A stretch of DNA of 13,494 nucleotides from an uncultured Psychrobacillus sp. (GTDB lineage: Bacteria > Bacillota > Bacilli > Bacillales_A > Planococcaceae), in contig CAKQHO010000093.1 of the NCBI GenBank assembly GCA_934234185.1, positions 1-13,494 of the forward strand, written 5' to 3'. Below the pieces are notes generated by a model. That model searched no databases. It had not been told where the DNA came from and saw only the letters and a list, made by a program, of their open reading frames with translations. Both the position numbers and the translations under genes were made by a program. Of the stretch, positions 6,370-13,441 are shown piece after piece; the first letter of the stretch is position 1; every line of letters begins with the position of its first letter.

Positions 6370-6395
6370 AGGCAAAGTGGACCTCCACCTTGCCT
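6370..6395. terminator. hairpin after the Excalibur-domain gene, probable terminator
   Basis: AGGCAA-A-GTGG (6370-6380) pairs with CCAC-C-TTGCCT (6385-6395) with one internal mismatch. On the plus strand it is followed by a poor U-tract (CCCTATTTC). On the minus strand it is followed by AATTTTTTA, so it is a better terminator in that direction. Confidence 0.6.
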
Positions 6396-6854
6396 CCCTA
6401 TTTCAACCATTTCACTAAACAATATTGTGGCATATTTTAGCTGGAAACTCCTCTACTACTCCTATTGTTTTATAACCTTTTCATAAAAGCTAGGCATCTA
6501 GAAACTAAATCCATTTGAATAAGACTAAATTGTAAGCTCTAGCCAACAGTTCTACCGTCTCTAAAAGTTCCATAGACTTTCCCTCGCAGCTCTTCATCTA
6601 CCCGTAAAAAATCAAATGTAAGTTAAGAAGATTATTTCACTTGTTCCTGCAGAGTTTGTTTGAATCATCAGGCAAAACGAAGCTTATTTTGTTATTTGGA
6701 GACTTTACCTCTGGTACTTCGTCATTTTAATCTATAACCTTTATGTTTGATGTACTCGATATAATTCATTCTATACAAACAGATTTTTGAAATAAAAAGC
6801 ACTAGATAATTAATATAATGAGTAAAACAAGGAAGAATAAAAAAGAAAAAAGAA
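6396..6854. other. intergenic stretch without a supported gene; possible remnant
   Basis: No reading frame with a plausible start site covers this stretch. On the minus strand a composite of two frames reads MNYIEYIKHKGYRL (6769 leftwards) and then, after a one-base shift, DEVPEVKSPNNKISFV and on to a stop at 6637. Further left are short frames such as DEELRGKVYGTFRDG (about 6600-6555). This could be a decayed minus-strand gene, but I recognise no family and coding by chance is possible. In B. subtilis this place, downstream of rpsI, holds ybaJ and ybaK. Confidence 0.3.
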
Positions 6855-6895
6855 GTACAAAAAAGACCCCCAACCAAATAGGTTGAGAGTCTTTT
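6855..6895 (-). terminator. terminator of rplM-rpsI
   Basis: On the minus strand a 15-bp stem (6895-6881 with 6875-6861, two G-U pairs, loop TATTT) is followed by TTTTTT. It lies 15 bases after the rpsI stop codon. Confidence 0.9.
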
Positions 6896-6910
6896 GTAAA
6901 CGGTAATAGA

Positions 6911-7303
6911 TTAACGTTTTGAGAACTGAGGTGCACGACGAGCGCCTTTAAGTCCTGGTTTTTTACGTTCTTTCATACGTGGGTCACGTGTTAAGAATCC
7001 AGCAGATTTAAGAGCTGGACGGAAGTCTGGGTCTACAGTTAGTAGAGCACGAGCAATTCCGTGACGGATAGCTCCAGCTTGACCTGTAAATCCACCACCG
7101 TTAACGTTTACGTGAATATCATAGCTACCTAAAGTTTGAGTTGTCATTAAAGGTTGTTTAATAATTTCGCGTAAAGTTTCGTATGGTACATAATCTGTGA
7201 TGCTACGATTGTTAATAACAATGTTTCCTTCGCCTGGTACTAAACGTACGCGAGCTACTGAGCTTTTACGGCGACCAGTGCCGATATATTGAACTTGTGC
7301 CAA
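6911..7303 (-). CDS. rpsI: 30S ribosomal protein S9
   Basis: The 130-residue protein has the typical length and motifs of bacterial S9: GTGRRKSSVARVRL near the start, VNVNGGGFTGQAGAIRHGIARAL in the middle (a stretch longer than needed to identify it, about residues 65-87), and the basic tail ending APQFSKR that reaches the ribosomal P site. Initiation is at TTG 7303, supported by GAGGAGG 8 bases upstream (AAGAGGAGGACATACCC then TTG). It lies 22 bases after rplM, and the pair forms one transcription unit, as in most bacteria. Confidence 0.97.
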   Translation of the reverse strand: MAQVQYIGTGRRKSSVARVRLVPGEGNIVINNRSITDYVPYETLREIIKQPLMTTQTLGSYDIHVNVNGGGFTGQAGAIRHGIARALLTVDPDFRPALKSAGFLTRDPRMKERKKPGLKGARRAPQFSKR

Positions 7304-7325
7304 GGGTATGTCCTCCTCTTAATTA

Positions 7326-7763
7326 TTATCCGCGAAGCTCATAAGCTACTGGGTTTTGTGCTGCATGTGTATGCTCTGCTCCAGCATAAACGTTAAGTTT
7401 ACCGAACATTTGACGTCCTAAAGTGTTTTTAGGAAGCATCCCTTTTATTGCTAATTCGATCATTTTTGTTGGGTACTTAGTGCGCATTTCTAAAGCAGTA
7501 CGTTGTTTAAGTCCACCAGCAAATTGAGTGTGACGGTAGTAAATTTTGTCGTTTAACTTGTTACCAGTTAAATGAATTTTCTCCGCATTGATGATGATTA
7601 CATGATCACCAGTATCAACGTTTGGAGTGAAAGTTGGTTTGTTTTTTCCACGTAAAATAGCTGCTACTTCAGAAGCAAGACGACCAAGAGTTTGGCCTTC
7701 AGCGTCGATCACTAACCATTTACGTTCTACTTCGTGACCTTTAGCCATGAATGTTGTACGCAT
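7326..7763 (-). CDS. rplM: 50S ribosomal protein L13
   Basis: The 145-residue protein has the full L13 length. Recognisable stretches are KWLVIDAEGQTLGRLAS, GDHVIIINAEKIHLTG, KGMLPKNTLGRQMFGKL and the C-terminal VYAGAEHTHAAQNP. L13 binds 23S rRNA early in large-subunit assembly. ATG 7763 has AGGAGGAC at the right distance. The gene is first of the rplM-rpsI unit, with its own promoter and a leader of about 100 bases that probably gives feedback control by L13. Confidence 0.97.
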   Translation of the reverse strand: MRTTFMAKGHEVERKWLVIDAEGQTLGRLASEVAAILRGKNKPTFTPNVDTGDHVIIINAEKIHLTGNKLNDKIYYRHTQFAGGLKQRTALEMRTKYPTKMIELAIKGMLPKNTLGRQMFGKLNVYAGAEHTHAAQNPVAYELRG

Positions 7764-7864
7764 GTATTTTGTCCTCCTAATTCAATCGTTTTCGATCTAA
7801 AATTTTCTATATCCTCATAACAATAAGTTTCGGGGCTTATATTGTGGGGGTAATGAAAATACCA
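7764..7864 (-). promoter_or_regulatory. probable L13 (rplM) autoregulatory leader
   Basis: Between the rplM promoter and start codon the minus-strand RNA contains CCCCCACAATATAAG, then CCCCGAAA, then CTTATTGTTATGAGG. CAATATAAG pairs with CTTATTG around a CCCCGAAA loop. Known L13 leaders of Bacillales lie at this place and are short structured RNAs bound by L13. I identify it by position and the hairpin, recalling rather than computing the family model. Confidence 0.55.
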
Positions 7865-7870
7865 TACATC

Positions 7871-7899
7871 ATCATACCCCACGTAGATATAATAGTCAA
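7871..7899 (-). promoter_or_regulatory. sigma-A promoter of rplM-rpsI
   Basis: On the minus strand TTGACT (7899-7894), a 17-bp spacer and TATGAT (7876-7871), each one base from consensus. It lies between truA and rplM and drives the leader of rplM. Confidence 0.8.
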
Positions 7900-7931
7900 G
7901 CGTTTTTCATAAAACACCTGGAAAAGTTGCT

Positions 7932-8681
7932 TCACTCCCTATACCTCACTTCTTCGAGGTACAAACCGTGTGCTGGCGCGGTTTTTCCTGCATTTTTTCT
8001 GTCACAAGATTGAAGGATGGCTTGTAGGTCTTCTTCCTCTTTTTTGCCAATTCCAACCTCCCACAATGTTCCTGCTATAATCCGAACCATGTTATATAAA
8101 AATCCATTTCCGCTAATCACCATATGAAGCTGCTCAGTTTGCTCGTTATTAATAAAATCAATAGAATGAATCGTTCTAACAAAATCTTTTACACTTGTAT
8201 TAGATGCACAAAAGCTTGAAAAATCATGTGTGCCTAAGAGATGCCTAGAGGCCGCTCTCATACGTTCTACATCAGGGGTATATCTTTGTGCATGTACGCT
8301 GTAATACCGCTCAAAAGGGCTCTGAACGTCGCTTAGAGACCATATATATCGGTAGGTCTTTCCTGTGGTATGGAAGCGAGCATGAAAGTCCTCTTTCACC
8401 TGCTCCACTGATAATACTCGTATATCCTTTGGAAGCTGAACGTTTAAAGCTGTTCTCCAACGCTCCATTGGGAAGGTTAGTGGTGTATCAAAGTGGATAA
8501 CCTGTCCTGTTGCATGTACACCTGCATCAGTTCTTCCACTCGCAACCACCTTCACAGTTTTACCCTTATGGATTTTTTCTAATACCTTTTCTAATTCTAA
8601 TTGGATTGTCCGCTTTCCTGGCTGTATTTGGTATCCTGAAAACTGACTTCCATCGTAGCTGATTACTGCTCGAAGTCTCAC
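7932..8681 (-). CDS. truA: tRNA pseudouridine(38-40) synthase TruA
   Basis: The 249-residue enzyme converts uridines 38-40 of the tRNA anticodon arm to pseudouridine. The catalytic Asp is residue 52 in VVASGRTDAGVHATGQ. Other TruA stretches are SYDGSQFSGYQIQP near the start, DFHARFHTTGKTYRY, SFCASN and NGFLYNMVRIIAGTL near the end. The start is GTG 8681, with GGAGGA (8693-8688) 6 bases upstream, placed right after the ecfT stop codon (8697-8695). Translation is probably coupled to ecfT. No terminator separates it from the rplM promoter, so read-through into rplM is likely. Confidence 0.96.
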   Translation of the reverse strand: MRLRAVISYDGSQFSGYQIQPGKRTIQLELEKVLEKIHKGKTVKVVASGRTDAGVHATGQVIHFDTPLTFPMERWRTALNVQLPKDIRVLSVEQVKEDFHARFHTTGKTYRYIWSLSDVQSPFERYYSVHAQRYTPDVERMRAASRHLLGTHDFSSFCASNTSVKDFVRTIHSIDFINNEQTEQLHMVISGNGFLYNMVRIIAGTLWEVGIGKKEEEDLQAILQSCDRKNAGKTAPAHGLYLEEVRYRE

Positions 8682-8694
8682 TATATATCCTCCA

Positions 8695-9492
8695 TTATTG
8701 CCTAAAATAGATAAGTAGGGCCGCTAAGATTACTAAAGATAACAAGCTTAGAGAGTCTTTTAAAGACCAAGATAGCTTTCTATATCTTGTTCTACCTTCT
8801 CCTCCCTTGTATCCTCTAACCTCCATTGCCGTTGCAAGATCTTCCGCGCGTTTGAAGGCACTAACAAACAACGGAATTAGTAGGGGAACAACTGCTTTTA
8901 ACCGCTCTTTCATGCTTCCTGTAGTCATATCTGAGCCTCTAGCCATCTGTGCCTTCATAATTTTATCCGTCTCATCCATTAGTGTTGGGATAAAGCGAAG
9001 AGAAATAGACATCATGAGTGCTAGCTCGTGAACTGGTAGCTTCCACTTTTTCAATGGACCTAGCAGAATTTCTATAGCATCCGTAATAGAGATTGGAGTT
9101 GTAGTGAGCGTCAGTATGGAAGTCATAACAACTAGCACGAAGAAGCGTATTGAGATAAATATCCCCTGCCTAAGTCCTTCCTCATAAATTTTGAAGAACT
9201 TCCACTCAAAGATCACTGCCCCTTCCCTTGTAAAGAAAAGATGCAATAAAAATGTAAAAATAATTAATATAACTACAGGCTTTAAACCATTTATTAAAAA
9301 ATATAATCGAATCTTTGACATTCGAATAATCAGTAATGTAAATAAAACCAGTATTGCATAGGTAATCCAATTATTCGCTATAAATACTACTGCGATAAAC
9401 AAAAAAACATAAATTAGCTTTGCTCGAGCATCTAATCTGTGAATAAAGGAATCTCCGGGTATAAATCTACCAAAAATCATTTTTTCTAGCAT
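8695..9492 (-). CDS. ecfT: ECF transporter transmembrane component EcfT
   Basis: The 265-residue membrane protein has about five to six hydrophobic segments and the long cytoplasmic coupling helices typical of EcfT. The two three-residue coupling motifs that dock into EcfA grooves are ARG (184-186, AQMARGSD) and VRG (225-227, MEVRGYKGG); the second deviates from ARG only at its first position. EcfT joins the two ATPases to exchangeable S components that bind vitamins or metals, none of which is encoded in this window. This therefore looks like the shared group II energising module. ATG 9492 overlaps the ecfA2 stop codon (ATGCTAG), so translation is coupled. Confidence 0.95.
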   Translation of the reverse strand: MLEKMIFGRFIPGDSFIHRLDARAKLIYVFLFIAVVFIANNWITYAILVLFTLLIIRMSKIRLYFLINGLKPVVILIIFTFLLHLFFTREGAVIFEWKFFKIYEEGLRQGIFISIRFFVLVVMTSILTLTTTPISITDAIEILLGPLKKWKLPVHELALMMSISLRFIPTLMDETDKIMKAQMARGSDMTTGSMKERLKAVVPLLIPLFVSAFKRAEDLATAMEVRGYKGGEGRTRYRKLSWSLKDSLSLLSLVILAALLIYFRQ

Positions 9493-10361
9493 GACGAATC
9501 AAGCCCTCCCTTTAAAAATAGGGCCAACTCTGTCGCTAGCTGCTCCTCTGTTAAACAAAGTCTTGGAAGCCTTTTACCCATCATTTTCTCTACCATTCGT
9601 TGGAATTTAACCGTTTGAGGAAGCTCAAGACGATAGTCTAACAAACGATTCTCGTCTTCAAATACCTGTTCAGGTGTTCCCTCTAGAACACATTTGCCTC
9701 TATGCATTAAAGCAATTCTATCTGCATATCTAGCGGCATCTTCCATACTGTGCGTTACCAAGACCGTAGTAAGACCCTTCTCTTCATGAATACGATAAAA
9801 AAGGTCCATAATTTCTCTTCGGCCTCGAGGGTCTAATCCAGCGGTTGGTTCATCTAATACTAACACCTGAGGATTCATAGCCAATACGCCTGCAATAGCA
9901 ACTCTCCTCATTTGACCACCTGATAGGTCAAAGGGTGATTTCTCCAGTACCTCTTCGGGTAAACCTAGCAACGATACTAATTCTACCGCCCGCAGCTTAG
10001 CCTCCTGCTCTGAAACTCCATAGTTAATGGGGCCAAACATAATATCTTTCAAAACAGTCTCTTCAAATAGCTGATGCTCTGGAAATTGAAATACAATACC
10101 CACCTTTTGTCGTACTTTACGAATTTCCTTATTCTTTTGCCTAGCTTTTATTTCTACCTCTCCAAGCGTGACAACACCTTCAGATGGCTTTAAAAGGCCA
10201 TTTAAATGCTGAAGAATAGTAGATTTACCTGAGCCTGTGTGTCCTATAATCGCTTGATAAGCACCAGAAGGTATATTCATGTTTACATCGAATAATGCTC
10301 GCTTCTCAAAAGGTGTATCCTTTGCATATGCATAGCTTACTTGTTGAAGTGTGATGTCCAT
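9486..10361 (-). CDS. ecfA2: ECF transporter ATPase EcfA2
   Basis: The 291-residue ABC ATPase has Walker A GHTGSGKST (40-48), the Q-loop FQFPEHQLFEETV that marks EcfA2, signature LSGGQ (146-150), Walker B VLVLDEPTAGLDP (from 165) and switch His204 in VTHSMEDA. With EcfA1 it powers EcfT-linked uptake at the inner face of the membrane. Its ATG at 10361 lies inside ecfA1 (25-bp overlap), with GGTGA upstream. Its own end overlaps ecfT by 7 bp. The order EcfA1-EcfA2-EcfT matches ybxA-ybaE-ybaF of B. subtilis. Confidence 0.95.
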   Translation of the reverse strand: MDITLQQVSYAYAKDTPFEKRALFDVNMNIPSGAYQAIIGHTGSGKSTILQHLNGLLKPSEGVVTLGEVEIKARQKNKEIRKVRQKVGIVFQFPEHQLFEETVLKDIMFGPINYGVSEQEAKLRAVELVSLLGLPEEVLEKSPFDLSGGQMRRVAIAGVLAMNPQVLVLDEPTAGLDPRGRREIMDLFYRIHEEKGLTTVLVTHSMEDAARYADRIALMHRGKCVLEGTPEQVFEDENRLLDYRLELPQTVKFQRMVEKMMGKRLPRLCLTEEQLATELALFLKGGLDSSC

Positions 10362-11191
10362 AAATCATTCACCAACTCTTCTTCTGACATGTGTTCTGTT
10401 ACCAACTCAATGCCTTCTGCTTTCAATAGCTTAGACATTTTCATTGCAAACGGTAGATCTAACCCTAGGTCTACAAGCTCCTGACCTCTTTCAAATATTT
10501 GTTGTGGGGTACCCTCTGCGTATTTTTCTCCTCTATTCATCATGATTACCCGATCTGCAAGTAGTGTTTCCTCCAAGTCATGTGTGATAGAGATTACAGT
10601 TAACTCAGTTGCCTCTCTAAGCTGCCTAACAGTAGAAAGTACTTCTTCCTTCCCTTGAGGGTCCAGCATGGATGTTGCCTCATCTAACAAAAGAATATTC
10701 GGTTTGAGCGCTATTGCACCTGCAATTGCAACCCGTTGCTTTTGTCCCCCAGATAAATGGTGTGGCTCACTATTCATAAAATCTCGCATGTTTACTTTTA
10801 CTAATGACTCGTTCACTTGTTCTACCATTTCCTCAAATGGGACTCCATTGTTTTCTAAAGCAAATGCTACATCATCTTGTACAGTAGCACCTACGAACTG
10901 ATTATCTGGATTCTGAAAAACCATCCCCATTTTAGATCTAGTTTCCCACAGGTTTTCCTCGGTTAATAACTCACCGAATACTCGTACCGTTCCCTTCTGA
11001 GGAAATAGAAGACCATTTATCAATCTTGCCATTGTAGACTTTCCTGATCCATTGTGTCCAACGATAGCCACCCATTCTCCTTCATAAATAGAGAAGGATA
11101 CATCGTTAACTGCTGGTTTTATGTTTATGTCTTCTTCGTTATATGTAAATGTAGTATGCTCTAGGGAAATAATCTCTCGTTTCTGTATCAT
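10337..11191 (-). CDS. ecfA1: ECF transporter ATPase EcfA1
   Basis: The 284-residue ABC ATPase has Walker A GHNGSGKST (45-53), Q-loop FQNPDNQFVGATV (the NPDNQ form typical of EcfA1), signature LSGGQ (146-150), Walker B ILLLDEATSMLDP (from 166) and His204 in SITHDLEE. The catalytic Glu is present, so both ATP sites of the EcfA1/EcfA2 pair look competent. ATG 11191 has GAGGAGG 7 bases upstream. It is the first gene of ecfA1-ecfA2-ecfT-truA. It is separated from rplQ by the alpha-operon terminator, its own promoter and a structured leader. Confidence 0.95.
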   Translation of the reverse strand: MIQKREIISLEHTTFTYNEEDINIKPAVNDVSFSIYEGEWVAIVGHNGSGKSTMARLINGLLFPQKGTVRVFGELLTEENLWETRSKMGMVFQNPDNQFVGATVQDDVAFALENNGVPFEEMVEQVNESLVKVNMRDFMNSEPHHLSGGQKQRVAIAGAIALKPNILLLDEATSMLDPQGKEEVLSTVRQLREATELTVISITHDLEETLLADRVIMMNRGEKYAEGTPQQIFERGQELVDLGLDLPFAMKMSKLLKAEGIELVTEHMSEEELVNDLWTSHFNK

Positions 11192-11252
11192 CCCTTAACC
11201 TCCTCAAGCTCGACTCTGCTATTCTGTCTATTATCTCATGTTTTCCCGAGAA

Positions 11253-11345
11253 ATTAAAAAAGCGCGCACCTCATTTGGAGAAATGCGCTCTTCTATAACT
11301 TATTTCTTGATTGGTTGCTCAATACCAATCTGAAAATGAGGTGCG
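11253..11345 (-). promoter_or_regulatory. structured 5' leader of ecfA1 with terminator-like end
   Basis: In minus-strand RNA a perfect 12-bp helix joins CGCACCTCATTT (11345-11334) and AAATGAGGTGCG (11276-11265). It encloses 57 bases that hold a second hairpin (ATTGGT-ATTGAGCA-ACCAAT). It is followed at once by CGCTTTTTTAATT. A competing local hairpin is possible: AGCGCATTT (11289-11281) with AAAT...GCGCT (11276-11261), also abutting the T-run. Such a structure between promoter and ecfA1 suggests transcription attenuation. I do not recognise a known riboswitch or T-box sequence (no AGGGUGGNACCGCG). Confidence 0.55.
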
Positions 11346-11378
11346 TAGAGCTAGACGAGACGCTGCATTAGCCCGCTC

Positions 11379-11407
11379 ATCATAACACTCTGCTTTTATA
11401 ATGTCGT
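11379..11407 (-). promoter_or_regulatory. probable promoter of ecfA1-ecfA2-ecfT-truA
   Basis: On the minus strand ACGACA (11407-11402), a 17-bp spacer ending TGT and TATGAT (11384-11379). The TG before the -10 makes it an extended -10 promoter. It follows the rplQ terminator and would give an ecfA1 leader of about 180 bases. Confidence 0.6.
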
Positions 11408-11421
11408 ATAAATCTGTTTAT

Positions 11422-11461
11422 AAAAAGAAGAGGGTGGCAAATAGACACCATATCCCTCTTC
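11422..11461 (-). terminator. terminator after rplQ (end of the alpha operon)
   Basis: On the minus strand GAAGAGGG (11461-11454) pairs with CCCTCTTC (11434-11427). Inner GGTG/CACC pairing extends the stem, and TTTTT (11426-11422) follows. It closes the ribosomal protein operon about 40 bases after rplQ. Confidence 0.88.
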
Positions 11462-11501
11462 AACTTTTGCCTTACTAAAACAGGTTTCCCTGTTCATTAA
11501 A

Positions 11502-11882
11502 TTATACTAACTCAATTACTACAACTGGTGCTCCATCTCCGCGACGAGGACCAACTTTCATAATACGAGTATATCCGCCTTGACGGTCAGCATAGCGTGG
11601 TGCAACGTCATCAAACAATTTTTGTAAAGCAAAAACTGTAGACTCGTTACCTTCTTCATCAGTAGATGTTGCAACTTCACGACGAATGTAAGCAGCAGCT
11701 TGACGACGTGCGTGTAAGTCACCACGTTTACCTAAAGTGATCATTTTTTCAACAACAGAACGTAATTCCTTCGCACGTGCTTCAGTTGTTTGAAGACGCT
11801 CATGGATGATTAAGTCAGTTGCTAAGTCACGTAACATCGCTTTACGTTGAGAACTTGTACGTCCAAGTTTTCTGTAACCCAT
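11502..11882 (-). CDS. rplQ: 50S ribosomal protein L17
   Basis: The 126-residue protein shows the L17 start MGYRKLGRTSSQRKAMLRDL, the helix ERLQTTEARAKELR and the C-terminal GGYTRIMKVGPRRGDGAPVV. It is slightly longer than the B. subtilis protein (120); the difference is around STDEEGNEST in the middle. L17 sits near the peptide exit tunnel of the large subunit. ATG 11882 has AAAGGAGGG about 8 bases upstream. It is the last gene of the alpha operon, 55 bases after rpoA. Confidence 0.97.
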   Translation of the reverse strand: MGYRKLGRTSSQRKAMLRDLATDLIIHERLQTTEARAKELRSVVEKMITLGKRGDLHARRQAAAYIRREVATSTDEEGNESTVFALQKLFDDVAPRYADRQGGYTRIMKVGPRRGDGAPVVVIELV

Positions 11883-11937
11883 GGATGTTTCCCTCCTTTG
11901 GTGAATATTTCTTATCTAGCTATATCAAAAATTTCGC

Positions 11938-12882
11938 TTAGTCTTCTTTACGTAATCCTAAGCCAAGCTCATCTAACTTTGCTCTAACTTCTTCTAAAGA
12001 TTTACGTCCAAGGTTTCTAACTTTCATCATGTCATCTTCTGACTTGCTTGCAAGCTCTAGTACTGTATTAATACCAGCGCGTTTTAAGCAGTTGTAAGAA
12101 CGAACAGAAAGATCAAGCTCTTCGATAGTCATCTCTAAGACTTTTTCTTTTTGATCCTCTTCTTTTTCAACCATGATTTCAGCACTCTTCGCCTCATCCG
12201 TCATCCCTACAAAAATATTTAAATGCTCCGTTAGTATTTTTGCTCCAAGAGAAATCGCCTCTTTTGGACCGATGCTGCCATCTGTCCACACATCAAGTGT
12301 TAATTTATCAAAGTTAGACAGTTGTCCCACTCGAGTATTTTCCACTTGAAAGTTAACGCGTGAAACTGGAGTATAAATAGAGTCGATCGGGATTACGCCG
12401 ATAGGAAGATCCTCACGTTTGTTTTGATCAGCAGGAGTGTAGCCACGGCCTCGACTTGCGTACATACGCATTCGGAAATGACCATTTTTCCCGATTGTAG
12501 CAATATAAAGCTCTGGATTTAAAATTTCTACGTCACTGTCATGAGTAATGTCAGCTGCTGTAATAACTCCTTCTCCTTTAAAATCAATCTCTATGACTTT
12601 TTCTTCATCAGAGTAGATTTTCAAAGCTAGCTTTTTCACATTCATAATAATAGATGCAACATCTTCCACTACGCCTTCAATTGTAGAAAACTCATGTAAT
12701 ACGCCATCTATTTGAATAGAAGTAACTGCTGCTCCTGGTAAAGAAGACAGAAGGATACGACGTAAAGAATTACCCAAAGTATTACCATAGCCACGCTCAA
12801 GCGGTTCTACAACAAATTTACCAAACTTGGCATTTTCGCTGATTTCTACACTTTCAATCTTTGGTTTTTCAATTTCGATCAT
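11938..12882 (-). CDS. rpoA: DNA-directed RNA polymerase alpha subunit
   Basis: The 314-residue protein has the usual length. The N-terminal domain (about 1-230) dimerises and assembles beta and beta'; typical stretches are FVVEPLERGYGNTLGNSLRR and LLSSLPGAAVTSIQIDGV. An acidic linker (VEKEEDQKEKV) leads to the C-terminal domain (about 250-314) with LDLSVRSYNCLKRAGINTV and MMKVRNLGRKSLEEV, which contacts promoter UP elements and activators. ATG 12882 has GGGAGGG 9 bases upstream. The 144-bp gap to rpsK is longer than other gaps in the operon and contains a near-palindrome (12961-12983), but I see no clear promoter in it. Confidence 0.98.
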   Translation of the reverse strand: MIEIEKPKIESVEISENAKFGKFVVEPLERGYGNTLGNSLRRILLSSLPGAAVTSIQIDGVLHEFSTIEGVVEDVASIIMNVKKLALKIYSDEEKVIEIDFKGEGVITAADITHDSDVEILNPELYIATIGKNGHFRMRMYASRGRGYTPADQNKREDLPIGVIPIDSIYTPVSRVNFQVENTRVGQLSNFDKLTLDVWTDGSIGPKEAISLGAKILTEHLNIFVGMTDEAKSAEIMVEKEEDQKEKVLEMTIEELDLSVRSYNCLKRAGINTVLELASKSEDDMMKVRNLGRKSLEEVRAKLDELGLGLRKED

Positions 12883-13026
12883 TCCAATTTACCCTCCCTC
12901 AAAACATCGAATGTATAGGTTCTTTCCATCATGAATTCGATCGTTTAACTGATTGCTGTTTTGCACAACTACAGTCTGTACAATAAATGATGTTCTCAAA
13001 CATAATTATGAATGAGTAATCACCTA

Positions 13027-13416
13027 TTACACGCGACGACGTTTTGGTGGACGGCAACCATTATGTGGTACTGGTGTAACATCTTTAATTGCTGTAACTT
13101 CTAGACCTGCAGCTTGAAGTGCACGAATAGCAGCTTCACGACCTGCACCAGGACCTTTAACAGTTACTTCTAAAGTTTTTAAACCATGTTCCATTGAAGT
13201 TTTTGCAGCAGTTTCTGCAGCCATTTGTGCAGCAAATGGAGTAGATTTACGAGAACCTCTAAATCCAAGAGCTCCAGCACTTGACCAAGAAAGTGCGTTA
13301 CCTTGCATGTCTGTGATAGTCACAATTGTATTATTAAATGTTGAGCGAATGTGAGCAATACCGGATTCGATATTCTTTTTCACACGACGCTTACGTGTTT
13401 GTTGTTTACGTGCCAT
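13027..13416 (-). CDS. rpsK: 30S ribosomal protein S11
   Basis: The 129-residue protein is full length for S11: basic start MARKQQTRKRRVKK, GIAHIRSTFNNTIVTITD, the GFRGSRKSTPFAAQMAA stretch, VKGPGAGREAAIRAL and the C-terminal VTPVPHNGCRPPKRRRV. S11 lies on the platform of the small subunit near the mRNA exit. ATG 13416 follows AAAGGAGG at a slightly long distance (about 12 bases). It lies 25 bases after rpsM in the alpha operon. Confidence 0.98.
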   Translation of the reverse strand: MARKQQTRKRRVKKNIESGIAHIRSTFNNTIVTITDMQGNALSWSSAGALGFRGSRKSTPFAAQMAAETAAKTSMEHGLKTLEVTVKGPGAGREAAIRALQAAGLEVTAIKDVTPVPHNGCRPPKRRRV

Positions 13417-13441
13417 GTTAAGAAGAAACCTCCTTTACCGA

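Noticed and set aside
6370..6395. Hairpin as terminator of a minus-strand gene from the right
   Set aside because: No intact minus-strand gene ends there, since rplM-rpsI is already terminated at 6855-6895; at most it is left over from a lost gene and now serves the Excalibur gene.
11253..11345. T-box, known riboswitch or MITE-type inverted repeat
   Set aside because: No T-box sequence or riboswitch core is recognisable. There are no target-site duplications or transposon-like ends, and the T-run after the helix fits a terminator better.
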